This document shows, one piece after another, positions 26,149-34,759 of a DNA stretch of 64,000 bases. The DNA comes from an uncultured Lentisphaeria bacterium (GTDB taxonomy: Bacteria > Verrucomicrobiota > Lentisphaeria > Oligosphaerales > Oligosphaeraceae). A program made the position numbers and the translations under genes. Below the pieces are notes generated by a model. That model made no database searches. It saw only the letters and a list, made by a program, of their open reading frames with translations, and had not been told where the DNA came from. The DNA lies in NCBI GenBank assembly GCA_934661755.1, contig CAKUJM010000004.1:26902-90901 (forward strand), written 5' to 3'. Numbering within the stretch: position 1 is the first letter of the stretch; every line of letters begins with the position of its first letter.

Positions 26149-26916
26149 ATGGACAACATTGAAATGATCAAGCTGGAGGATGCCGGCAAGGCCGCGCGCG
26201 TCCCGATGCTGCCGGGGAGCATCCCCGGCGCTGAAGTCACCCTGGTGACGGCAGATGCCGGCGGGGAACTGGCCCTTGCGCCCATTCCCGGCAAGGCGAG
26301 GATCCTGCTGACCATCGACGGCGCAGGCGTCTTTGCCGCCGGCGGCACCCGGCAGGACTTTTCCGGCCGCTGGATCTTCATCCCGTCATTTGAGCAGCGC
26401 GCGACCCTGGCCTGCGCGGAAAAGACCCGCATACTCGAAATCGTCTGGCAGATCCCGGACGGCAGCATCGGGGAATGGGAACACCCCGGACAGCAATTCC
26501 CGTACATCCAGGAATACTGGTCATGCCCCCAATACCGCGACAAGAACAAGAGCGACAAGACCATCAGCCGCGAAATGGTCCGGCAGCGGATTGTCCCCGG
26601 CTTTTGCATGGGGTCGGTGGAGTCCTACGGCTACGACAAGGTCGCACAGCACCCCCACCCGATGCTTGACCAGTTTTTCTTCAGCTTCCCGGAAAATGAC
26701 ACCGAAGTGCTGATCGACGACTTCCGGGTGCCGCAGCGTGGCGACACCCTGCTGCACATCCCCCTGGGCTCCAACCATGGCGTGGAGGTCTTCGAGCCCA
26801 ACCACATGCATTACATCTGGATCGACTTCTTCCTGGGCCAGGCGGGGCTGGAACGGCTTGACAGCAGCCACCGGCATACCGGCACGATGCGATCCTTTTC
26901 GGAGCCGCGCAGATGA
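26149..26916 (+). CDS. Bicupin-like protein
   Basis: The 255-residue protein appears to hold two cupin folds. The first covers about residues 25-110 (IPGKARILLTIDGAGVFAAG). The second covers about 145-235, with a histidine pair in QHPHPMLDQFFF, the turn RVPQRGDTLLHIPLG and a late His in NHGVEV, a plausible metal site. An AGGAGG site inside the end of the glycyl radical enzyme gene serves the ATG two bases after that gene's stop, so translation is coupled. Cupins of this kind act as sugar isomerases, epimerases or sensors; no DNA-binding part is present. The role in the cluster is not established. Confidence 0.65.
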   Translation: MDNIEMIKLEDAGKAARVPMLPGSIPGAEVTLVTADAGGELALAPIPGKARILLTIDGAGVFAAGGTRQDFSGRWIFIPSFEQRATLACAEKTRILEIVWQIPDGSIGEWEHPGQQFPYIQEYWSCPQYRDKNKSDKTISREMVRQRIVPGFCMGSVESYGYDKVAQHPHPMLDQFFFSFPENDTEVLIDDFRVPQRGDTLLHIPLGSNHGVEVFEPNHMHYIWIDFFLGQAGLERLDSSHRHTGTMRSFSEPRR

Positions 26917-28193
26917 ACGAGCCACAATCACCGCGCCGGATGGCCCGGGAGACGCGCCATGACGTCATCGTCATCGGCGGCGGAGTGGCCGGATGCGCCG
27001 CGGCGCTGGCGGCAAGAAGAAACGGCTGCTCGGTGCTGCTGCTGGAGAAAAACTGCCAGCTCGGCGGACTGGCCACCTGCGGACTGGTCAATCTTTTCGT
27101 GCCGCTGTGCAACGGCAATGGCGTCCCCATCGTGCGCGGCATGGCCGAGGAGTTCCTGCGAATGTCGATCAGGCACGGATACGACACCCTGAACGACGCC
27201 TGGCGGGACGGCCCGCCGGCCACGCCGACCCATTTGCGGTACGCGACCTTCTTTTCCCCGCACATCTTCACCATGCAGCTCCTGGAGCGGCTCCGGGATG
27301 AGGGAGTTGACCTCCTTTTCGACGTGGTCTTCGAGGATCCCGTCTGCGAAGGCGGCTCCTGCCGGGGCGTGACGGCGCTATGCGAAGAGGGGGTCCGCTT
27401 CTTTCCGGCAGAGGCGGTCATCGACGCCTCCGGATCGTCGCTGGTGTTCGCCCGGGCGCAGGCCCCGACGCAGCTCGGGGACAACTATTTTTCCAGTTTC
27501 GGCTATGCAGTGACCCTGGAAAGCTGCGCCGACGCCATCAAAAAAAACAACATCCGCCACGCCTGCCGCTGGCAGCAGGGCGGCGAGGCGGACCTCTACG
27601 GCAAAAAACACCCAGAAAAGCTGCCGCTCTACCATGGAGACACCTCCGGGCATGTCACCGACTACCTGGTCGCCACCCAGCTCCATCTCCTGCAAAAGCT
27701 CAAAAGCACCTCCAGGACGGCGCGCGACCTGCCCGCAATGCCGGGAATGCCGCAGCTGCGCACCATCCGCCGCATCCGCGGGGAATACACGCTGCGGGAG
27801 GACGACATCTATCGCCATTTCGATGACTCCGTCACCGCTGTCGGCGACTCGGAACGGCGCGACTCGCTTTACGAAATCCCCTTCCGGACAATGTACCACC
27901 GGGATTTCCACAATCTGATCGCCGCGGGACGCAACATCTCCGCCGACGGATACATGTGGGATGTGACCCGCGTAATCCCCCCGGCAATCGTCACCGGACA
28001 GGCCGCGGGATGCGCCGCCGCAATCTGCTGTCAAAGGCGTTGCCGCGTGGCGGAGATTCCACGCGACGAGCTGCAGCGGCTTCTCCGGAGGGGCGGGGTG
28101 CTTCTGCACTTCGACGACGCCTGGATTCCCGATCCGCCGCGGCCGGGGGAGTATTCGCCCGCCAGCCATAGCCACCCGGACTACAGGGGATGA
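26913..28193 (+). CDS. FAD-dependent oxidoreductase (FAD_oxidored family)
   Basis: The 426-residue protein starts in an ATGA overlap with the bicupin gene. It has the FAD-binding GGGVAGCAAALAARR loop near residue 25, followed by LLLEKNCQLGGLATCGL with a conserved Cys seen in this family, and the second FAD contact AAGRNISADGYMWDVTRVIP near the C-terminus. Such proteins are common in sugar-degradation clusters of PVC bacteria and Bacteroidetes. The substrate is unknown; oxidation or reduction of a sugar-derived intermediate fits the neighbours. Strict spacing with the genes on both sides argues for one operon. Confidence 0.85.
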   Translation: MNEPQSPRRMARETRHDVIVIGGGVAGCAAALAARRNGCSVLLLEKNCQLGGLATCGLVNLFVPLCNGNGVPIVRGMAEEFLRMSIRHGYDTLNDAWRDGPPATPTHLRYATFFSPHIFTMQLLERLRDEGVDLLFDVVFEDPVCEGGSCRGVTALCEEGVRFFPAEAVIDASGSSLVFARAQAPTQLGDNYFSSFGYAVTLESCADAIKKNNIRHACRWQQGGEADLYGKKHPEKLPLYHGDTSGHVTDYLVATQLHLLQKLKSTSRTARDLPAMPGMPQLRTIRRIRGEYTLREDDIYRHFDDSVTAVGDSERRDSLYEIPFRTMYHRDFHNLIAAGRNISADGYMWDVTRVIPPAIVTGQAAGCAAAICCQRRCRVAEIPRDELQRLLRRGGVLLHFDDAWIPDPPRPGEYSPASHSHPDYRG

Positions 28194-28200
28194 CGCCGCC

Positions 28201-29280
28201 ATGACCCGGATTCAGGAGTGCTACCGCATTGCGCCAAACCGCGTATGGCGCACCTATCCTGGCGGAATGACGCTGGACAAAATGGAGGGCTTGCCCTCCC
28301 CCCGGGACGGCCATTTTCCGGAAGACTGGCTGATCTCGACCACCAGGGCCTGCAATGCCGGCCGCGAGGATTTCCAGGACGAGGGGATCTCCGCCGTCAT
28401 GACGGAAGGCGGCGCCCGGATGCGGCTGACGGACCTATTGGCGGCGCACCCGGACGAAATCCTGGGTGCCGCCCACTGCCGGGCCTTCGGCGCCTCGGCC
28501 GGGTTCCTGCTGAAGTTCCTGGATTCGTCGATGCGGCTGCACATGCAGTGCCATCCGTCAAGGCAGTTCGCAAGGCGCCACCTCCATGCAACCTGCGGCA
28601 AAACCGAGGGATACTGCATCCTGGATGTCCGCCCGGACTGCGAAGGATACCTGTATCTGGGCTTCCAGCGCCGCCCCGCCTATGAGTCATTCAGGCAGGC
28701 GATCCTGCACCAGGACACCGCGGAAATGCTCTCGCATTTCGACAGGATCCCGGTCCGCCCCGGAGATGTCTTCTTTGTCCCGGGCGGAGTGCCGCACGCA
28801 ATAGGCGAAGGCGTGCTGATGGTCGAATTCATGGAACCGACCGATTTCGCGGTCCGGATTGAATTTGAACGGGGCGGGTACGTGCTGCCCGAAAGCGCCC
28901 GGTTCATGGACCGCGATGTCGATTTCGCCTTGTCGATGTTCGACTTTACGGCCCGCGGCATTGAGGAAACCCGGGATGCATTCTTCATCCGCCCGCGAAT
29001 GATCCGGCAAACGGATCAATGCCAACGGGAAATGCTCTTCGACGAGCGCACGCGGCACTGCTTCCGCGCGGAGCGGATCACCGTGCGCGGCAAGGCGGAA
29101 TTGACCCATGAGGCGCTGGGCGCACTCATCGTCCTGAAGGGATGCGGCGTCCTGGAATGCGGGGACACCGCCTTGGCCATGAGCCAATATGACCGTGTGC
29201 TCCTCCCTGACCGGACACGCCGCTTCCGGATCTCCGGGGAGCTGGAGGCGCTGCTGGCAATGCCGCCAAAGCCGCGCTGA
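28201..29280 (+). CDS. manA: Class I mannose-6-phosphate isomerase-like protein
   Basis: The 359-residue protein has the zinc-ligand layout of class I phosphomannose isomerases: Gln116 and His118 in HMQCHPS, Glu136 in GKTEGYCIL and a His in GVPHAIGEG, followed by LMVEFMEPTDFAVRIE. It would interconvert fructose-6-P and mannose-6-P or a related aldose/ketose phosphate. It starts seven bases after the FAD gene, so it is the last gene of the cluster, which then ends near the terminator at 29451. The opening, RVWRTYPGG, differs from the usual family start, and a specialised substrate is possible. Confidence 0.82.
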   Translation: MTRIQECYRIAPNRVWRTYPGGMTLDKMEGLPSPRDGHFPEDWLISTTRACNAGREDFQDEGISAVMTEGGARMRLTDLLAAHPDEILGAAHCRAFGASAGFLLKFLDSSMRLHMQCHPSRQFARRHLHATCGKTEGYCILDVRPDCEGYLYLGFQRRPAYESFRQAILHQDTAEMLSHFDRIPVRPGDVFFVPGGVPHAIGEGVLMVEFMEPTDFAVRIEFERGGYVLPESARFMDRDVDFALSMFDFTARGIEETRDAFFIRPRMIRQTDQCQREMLFDERTRHCFRAERITVRGKAELTHEALGALIVLKGCGVLECGDTALAMSQYDRVLLPDRTRRFRISGELEALLAMPPKPR

Positions 29281-29333
29281 TCCCGATGTGGATCCCCCCC
29301 ACACACCGCCAGACTGGATGAAGCCAGGATGCC

Positions 29334-29440
29334 GTGAAGCTGGCGATTTCGCGTCGGAATGAGGAATTTTGAGGGAGCGTGACGGAAAACGCGTGGCCGG
29401 AAAAATGACGAAGACCATGGCGAAACAGAGCCAGCTTCAC
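29334..29440 (+). ncRNA. Structured intergenic element, copy 1 (candidate RNA)
   Basis: A 107-nt element is closed by a perfect 10-bp stem, GTGAAGCTGG (29334-29343) with CCAGCTTCAC (29431-29440). Inside are an ATTTT/AAAAT helix and a G·U-containing hairpin (29377-29381 with 29390-29394). It is about 73% identical by hand count to a second copy at 50186-50302, and the changes keep the helices. A short hairpin and T-run follow at 29451-29472. It may be a small RNA, a 3' UTR structure of the manA transcript or a mobile palindromic repeat. The plus-strand reading is favoured because of the T-run. Confidence 0.55.
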
Positions 29441-29450
29441 GACCTCCGGG

Positions 29451-29472
29451 TGAAACAAATGTTTCATTTTTT
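29451..29472 (+). terminator. Likely terminator after structured element copy 1
   Basis: A six-base stem (TGAAAC with GTTTCA, AAAT loop) is followed at once by six T residues. The stem is AT-rich and weak, but the T-run and the position 170 bp after the manA stop suit the end of the catabolic transcript or of a separate small RNA. Confidence 0.5.
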
Positions 29473-29729
29473 CCGGAAGCCAGCGTGAAATTGCGGAAAA
29501 CGGGGTTATTTTAAGCAATTTGCCGAAACCTGGAGCCGCGGCCGCGGCTTCAGGCGGAAGCACAAGTTCCGGCGGTCCGGCAGCCGCATTCCTGAATACG
29601 TCAAATCAGTGGTTCCTGCACCGGCGCGGGCAATTTCGAGGCCGCGGCGGCGCAGAATCCCCCGCATCCGGCCATTCAGGCTATTATCTGCCCACTTGTT
29701 ACTGTTATCTGTTCCCGTCCTATCCAATT

Positions 29730-30854
29730 ATGCGTTTCATTGCCATGACCCGCGGGCATCTGGCGCCCGCACTGGCGGGCCTCCTCATGATCCTCACCGC
29801 AACCGCCGGCAAGGCGCAGGCGCAGCAAGGCCGCCCCACGCCATCCGTATCCGTAAGCGTCGTCACCGACACGCCGCTTGTCGAGCATCGCCGCTATACC
29901 GGCATGCTGCGTTCGCCCTCCCAGGTCTCGCTGGTGGCCCGGGTCTCCGGCGAATTGGAGGAAACCGGCTTTTCGGAAGGCGACATCGTCCAGGCCGGCC
30001 AGCTGCTGTACCGGCTTGACGACGTGCGCTACGATGCCGCCGTCAAGGCCGCCGAGGCGAACATCGAACGCTGCCAGGCCAGCCTGAAATACGCTGAAAG
30101 CAACTATGCGCGCATCAAGAACCTCTACGACAAGAACGTCACCACGCTTGACGCCTTCGAGTCGGCGGACATGACGCTTGGCACCAGCCGTGCCAACCTG
30201 CATTCTGCCCAGGCCGCGCTGATCACCGCCCGGGACGACTTGAAGAACACGCGGATCACCGCGCCCATCGGCGGGAAGATCAGCATGACCAACTACACGG
30301 TCGGCAACTACCTGACCCCCTCCAGCGGCACCCTGGCCACCATCGTCAGCCTGGACCCGCTCCGGCTATCCTTCGCCATCTCCAACCGCGACTTCATGGA
30401 CCTCTTCGGAGGATCGGAGGCGCTCTTCCGCAGCCACGCCGTCATCCAGGTGGTGCTGGCCAACGGCGAAGTCTATCCCGAAAAAGGCGAATTCGAATTC
30501 CGCGACAACCAGGTCAACCGCACCACCGACACCATCCCCTTCCATGTGCGCATCCCGAATCCGGACCACCGGCTGATGCCAGGCAGCGCCGTCACCGTGC
30601 TGCTCCAGCGCAACGACGAGAACCGGATCGCCAGCATCCCCCAGACCGCAGTCATCAGCGACAACCGCTCCAGCTATGTCTATATAATCGACGACCAGGG
30701 CATTGCCAGGCGCCGCGACATTGTGCTGGGGCCATCCGACGGCAAATCGCAGCTGGTGCGCAGCGGCCTCAAGCCCGGCCAGACCGTGATTTCGGATGGC
30801 TGGCACAAGGTGATCCCCGGCCAGCCGGTCAAGCCCGCCAACGACGGACGGTAG
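29730..30854 (+). CDS. RND efflux periplasmic adaptor subunit
   Basis: The 374-residue adaptor starts at 29730 or at the ATG 15 bases later; both give a Sec signal (LAPALAGLLMILTATAGKAQA). It has the lipoyl halves (SLVARVSGELEETGFSEGDI and ARDDLKNTRITAPIGGKIS), a coiled-coil hairpin between them and a beta-barrel with NPDHRLMPGSAVTVLLQR. The AcrA/MexE-like layout and the AcrB-type pump 27 bp downstream show a tripartite drug or metabolite exporter. No TolC gene follows, so an outer membrane partner from elsewhere, such as the TolC at 7.9 kb, must be used. Confidence 0.93.
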   Translation: MRFIAMTRGHLAPALAGLLMILTATAGKAQAQQGRPTPSVSVSVVTDTPLVEHRRYTGMLRSPSQVSLVARVSGELEETGFSEGDIVQAGQLLYRLDDVRYDAAVKAAEANIERCQASLKYAESNYARIKNLYDKNVTTLDAFESADMTLGTSRANLHSAQAALITARDDLKNTRITAPIGGKISMTNYTVGNYLTPSSGTLATIVSLDPLRLSFAISNRDFMDLFGGSEALFRSHAVIQVVLANGEVYPEKGEFEFRDNQVNRTTDTIPFHVRIPNPDHRLMPGSAVTVLLQRNDENRIASIPQTAVISDNRSSYVYIIDDQGIARRRDIVLGPSDGKSQLVRSGLKPGQTVISDGWHKVIPGQPVKPANDGR

Positions 30855-30881
30855 GCATATCGCAAGGGAGCGTCAACAGCC

Positions 30882-33800
30882 ATGTTCTCAAAAATATTCA
30901 TCGAACGCCCGCGGCTGGCCGCCGTCATCAGCCTGGTCATGGTCCTGGCCGGAGCACTGTCCATCGGAAAACTGCCGATCGCCGAATACCCGGAGGTGGC
31001 GCCGCCGACCATCTCGGTATTTGCCAGCTACCCCGGCGCCTCGGCCGCCGAGGTCAACGAGTCCGTCGCCATGCCGCTGGAGGCCCAGCTCAACGGCATC
31101 GAGGACATGATCTACTTCTACTCGAACTGCGACAACAATGGCGGATACAGCTGTGCCTTGACCTTCAAGACCGGCATCAACGACGACATCGCCATGGTCA
31201 ATACCCAGAACGCGATCAAGCGTGCCGAGAGCAGCCTGCCGTCGGAGGTGCGGTCGATCGGAGTGAGCGTGCGCAAGCGCTCCAGCGACGTGCTGTGCGT
31301 GTTCACCTACATGACCGACGGCACCCACATGTCGGTCCCGGAACTGAACAACTACGTCGGCACCAAGATCGTCGATGCGTTGTCGCGGGTGGACGGCATT
31401 TCCGAGGCCAGCGTGATGGGCGCGCAGATCTACTCGATGCGGATATGGCTGGACCCATATCGCATGGCCGCCCTGGAGGTCTCCACCGATGACATCTCCG
31501 CCGCCATCGCCTCGCAGAACATCCAGGCCGCGGCCGGTTCAATCGGCAACGAGGCCTCCGGCCAATATCTGCAATACAAGCTCAACCTGGCGGGGCGCCT
31601 CAAAACCGCCGAGGAGTTCGGCAATATCATCATCCGCTCCGACGACGACGGCAACCTGCTGCGGCTCAAGGATGTCTCCCGGGTGGAGCTGGGTGCGAAA
31701 TCCTACAACGCCCAGGCCGTCTTCAATGGACAGGACGCAGTGTCGGTGGCCATCTACCGCAACAGCGACGCCAATGCATTGTCCACCGTCGGCCGCGCCA
31801 AGAAGGTCGTCGCCCAGTTCGAACAGCGGCTGCCGGAGGGGGTGCACAGCGAGATTGCCTTCGACCCCACCCGGTTCATCGTGATTTCAATGGAGGAAAT
31901 CGTCGAAACCCTGATCATCGCGCTGGTGCTGGTGGTGCTGATCACCTACCTCTTCCTGCAGGACTGGCGGGCGACGCTGGTGCCGGCCATCGCCATCCCC
32001 GTCTCCCTGATGGGGACATTCCCCTTCATGGCGATGATGGACCTGAGCATCAACGTGCTCACCATGTTCGGGCTGGTGCTGGTCATCGGCTCGCTGGTGG
32101 ACGACGCCATCGTCGTGGTTGAAAACTGCCAGAGCCTGATGGCCCGCGAAAAGCTTGACGCCAAGGCGGCCGCCATCAAGTCGATGCAGCAGATCACCGG
32201 CGCAATCATCGCCACCACGCTGGTGACCATCGCCTGCTACATGCCGCTGGCATTCTATGGCGGCATGGTCGGGCGCATCTACCAGCAGTTCGCCTACACC
32301 ATGTGCATCTCGCTGTGCCTGTCCACAGTGGTGGCGCTGACGCTGTCGCCGGCGATGTGCTCGCTGATCATGCGGCCGCCGCGCGAGAAGCCGCTGGCCA
32401 TCTTCAAGCCCTTCAATGTCGTCATGGACGGCTCGCGGGCGGTGTACATCTTCCTGGTGCGGAAGCTGGTGCGGCAGGGCATCGTCACGTTGCTGCTGCT
32501 GGGCGCGGTCGTCGCGGGGATCTGCCTGATATCCAAACGGGTCAACAGCAGCTTCCTGCCGGAGGAGGACAAGGGCACCATCTTCGCGCATATCGAGCTG
32601 ACGCCCGGCGCCACCATCTCCCGCACCATGGAGGTGGTGCAGAAGGTGCAGGAGCGCCTGCGTCAGGACCCGAATGTCAAGAACGTCATGGCGGTCGGCG
32701 GCTTCTCCTTCATCACCGGCGAGGCGGAAAACGCCGCGATCTTCTTCATCGACCTGGCGGACTGGTCGAAGCGCACCGCCTTCGAGAGCCAGATCGGCCA
32801 GCTCAAAGGGCGCTTCCAGGCGCTCCTGGGCGACTTCCCGGAGATCAGCTCGATGGTCTTCACCCCGCCCGCCATCATGGGGCTGGGGATAACCGGCGGC
32901 GTCACCTTCGTGCTCTGCAACGAAGGCAACGCCACCCAGATCGAACTGGCGGAGGAGGCCAGGCGCATCGCCAATGAGCTTTCCGCCCGGCCGGATGTCC
33001 AGCACGCCATGACCACCTTCACCGCCGACACCCCGCAATTGCGCGGCGACCTCGACCGCGACAAGGCGGAGGCGCTGGGGCTTACCGCGGGGATGATCTT
33101 CTCCGCCCTGCAAAGCCAGTTCGGATCGTACTACGTCAACGACTTCAACTTCGGCGGCGAGACCTTCTATGTCAAGATGCAGTCGGACCGGCGCTTCCGG
33201 GTCACGCTTGACGACATCCGCGACCTGCAAATCCGCAACAAGCATGGGGAGATGGTGCCGCTCTCGTCTGTATGCTCGCTGCGATTCGTCATCGGGCCGC
33301 GGCGGCTGGAGCGCTTCAACAAGGAACTCTCCGCCGAAATCGACGTCCAGGCGATGCGCGGCGTCTCCTCCAGCCAAATCATGGACGCGATCGAGAAACT
33401 CCAGCTCAAGCCGGGATACCATGTCGAATGGCGTGACATGAGCTACCAGGAACGCGAAAACCAGGGACAGATCGTCACCCTGGTGGCCCTGGCGATGCTC
33501 TTCGCCTACCTCTTCCTGGTGGCGCAATACGAATCCTGGACCATCCCCGTCCCGGTGATGCTCACGGTCATGACGGCGCTGCTGGGGGCCTTCGCCGGGC
33601 TCTGGCTCATGAAGGAGGACCTCTCGATCTACGCCCAGCTCGGGCTGGTCATGCTGATCGGCCTCACCGCCAAGAACGCCATCCTGATGGTCGAGTTCTC
33701 CAAGCAGGAGCGCGAGGCCGGCAAGGATGTCTACACCTCGGCGGTAAATGGCGCCAGCCTGCGATACCGCGCAGTGCTCATGACGGCCTGGAGCTTCCTC

Positions 33801-34007
33801 TTCGGCGTCTTCCCGCTGGTGATCGCCACCGGCGCCGGCGCCGGCAGCCGGCGCGCCATCGGCATAAGCACCTTCTCCGGGATGCTGCTGGCCACCATCG
33901 CCGGCATCATCATGACCCCGGCGCTGTATGCGGTATTCCAGCGCATCCGCGAGGCCGTCAAGCGCTTCTTCGGGATGCAGGCCGCAATTCCCGACGGAGA
34001 CGACTAG
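30882..34007 (+). CDS. RND multidrug efflux pump, AcrB/MexF type
   Basis: The 1041-residue inner membrane pump has the usual 12-helix layout with two large periplasmic loops after helices 1 and 7. Family marks include FIERPRLAAVISLVMVLAG at the start, VLVIGSLVDDAIVVVENCQ in helix 4 with the paired Asp residues for proton transfer, and GLTAKNAILMVEFSKQ with the helix 10 Lys. It is proton-driven and forms trimers. Length matches AcrB (about 1049). An AAGGGAG stretch lies about eleven bases before the ATG. Substrates cannot be predicted. Confidence 0.96.
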   Translation: MFSKIFIERPRLAAVISLVMVLAGALSIGKLPIAEYPEVAPPTISVFASYPGASAAEVNESVAMPLEAQLNGIEDMIYFYSNCDNNGGYSCALTFKTGINDDIAMVNTQNAIKRAESSLPSEVRSIGVSVRKRSSDVLCVFTYMTDGTHMSVPELNNYVGTKIVDALSRVDGISEASVMGAQIYSMRIWLDPYRMAALEVSTDDISAAIASQNIQAAAGSIGNEASGQYLQYKLNLAGRLKTAEEFGNIIIRSDDDGNLLRLKDVSRVELGAKSYNAQAVFNGQDAVSVAIYRNSDANALSTVGRAKKVVAQFEQRLPEGVHSEIAFDPTRFIVISMEEIVETLIIALVLVVLITYLFLQDWRATLVPAIAIPVSLMGTFPFMAMMDLSINVLTMFGLVLVIGSLVDDAIVVVENCQSLMAREKLDAKAAAIKSMQQITGAIIATTLVTIACYMPLAFYGGMVGRIYQQFAYTMCISLCLSTVVALTLSPAMCSLIMRPPREKPLAIFKPFNVVMDGSRAVYIFLVRKLVRQGIVTLLLLGAVVAGICLISKRVNSSFLPEEDKGTIFAHIELTPGATISRTMEVVQKVQERLRQDPNVKNVMAVGGFSFITGEAENAAIFFIDLADWSKRTAFESQIGQLKGRFQALLGDFPEISSMVFTPPAIMGLGITGGVTFVLCNEGNATQIELAEEARRIANELSARPDVQHAMTTFTADTPQLRGDLDRDKAEALGLTAGMIFSALQSQFGSYYVNDFNFGGETFYVKMQSDRRFRVTLDDIRDLQIRNKHGEMVPLSSVCSLRFVIGPRRLERFNKELSAEIDVQAMRGVSSSQIMDAIEKLQLKPGYHVEWRDMSYQERENQGQIVTLVALAMLFAYLFLVAQYESWTIPVPVMLTVMTALLGAFAGLWLMKEDLSIYAQLGLVMLIGLTAKNAILMVEFSKQEREAGKDVYTSAVNGASLRYRAVLMTAWSFLFGVFPLVIATGAGAGSRRAIGISTFSGMLLATIAGIIMTPALYAVFQRIREAVKRFFGMQAAIPDGDD

Positions 34008-34144
34008 ACGGCATGCCGGGAGCCGCACGACGGCCCGTGCCTGGGCAAGTTTTTGCGCTGCCGTCGCGGCAGGCCGCGATAGATGGGCTAAATTTACCTT
34101 CCTGCCACAGGAACAGGATTCCCCACTATCCGCCCCGCCCCGAC

Positions 34145-34759
34145 ATGTTTGAATTTCTGAAGCAACTCAAGAACAACCGCCCGATGCGGGTTGTCGTCAA
34201 TGGCAACCCGGCCCTGCGCAGACGCTCCGAACCGATTGACCAGATCACGGAGGAGGTCCGCGATCTGGCGAAGCAGCTCACGCGCTCGCTGGTCGAGGGC
34301 GTGACTCCGGGCGTGGGCCTGGCGGCGCCGCAGATCGGCGTCAATGTGCGCATGATCGTGGTGGACACCCGCCTGGACGAGGAGCCGCAGGACGACGCAC
34401 TGCCCGGCGAGCTGGTGCTGATGCAGAAGATGCCGGTGGTGCTGATCAATCCGGAGATCATCCCGTACGGAGACGAGACCGCCACCGAAAGCGAGGGCTG
34501 TCTGAGCCTGCCGGGAATCACCGGCAATGTCACCCGCCCCAAGACCGTGGTGCTGCGGGCGAGGCTCCTTGACGGCCAGACCTTCTCCGCGACCTGCGGC
34601 GGGCTGCTGGCACGGTGCCTGCAGCATGAAGCCGATCACCTGGACGGGATATTGTTCTATGACCGGCTCCCGGAGGCCGACCGGAAACGCTTCCGCAAGC
34701 AGATGGACCAGCTGGAAAAACGTGAATTGAGCCTATTGCGCATCGACGCCGCCAAATGA
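34145..34759 (+). CDS. def: Peptide deformylase
   Basis: The 204-residue metalloenzyme removes the formyl group from nascent proteins. All three family motifs are present: GVGLAAPQIG (residues 56-65), EGCLSLPG with metal ligand Cys119, and QHEADHLDG with ligands His161 and His165 and catalytic Glu162. The start at ATG 34145 (MFEFLKQLKN) is chosen because the longer frame has no family similarity. There is a short insertion around residues 77-95 (rich in Asp, Glu and Pro). It overlaps the next gene by an ATGA. Confidence 0.95.
   Translation: MFEFLKQLKNNRPMRVVVNGNPALRRRSEPIDQITEEVRDLAKQLTRSLVEGVTPGVGLAAPQIGVNVRMIVVDTRLDEEPQDDALPGELVLMQKMPVVLINPEIIPYGDETATESEGCLSLPGITGNVTRPKTVVLRARLLDGQTFSATCGGLLARCLQHEADHLDGILFYDRLPEADRKRFRKQMDQLEKRELSLLRIDAAK

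Larger units (their letters stand above)
29281..29729. other. 449-bp gene-free region
   Basis: The region between manA and the RND adaptor holds the structured element and its terminator. From 29473 to 29729 I see no gene: an open frame runs into the adaptor from 29520 but its composition (Gly/Ala/Ser, then Tyr/Cys) is unlike a protein N-terminus. The promoter for the RND operon must lie here; I could not place it. Confidence 0.5.

Noticed and set aside
15937..29280. Bacterial microcompartment-linked glycyl radical cluster
   Set aside because: No shell protein (BMC domain) gene, aldehyde dehydrogenase or phosphotransacylase is present.
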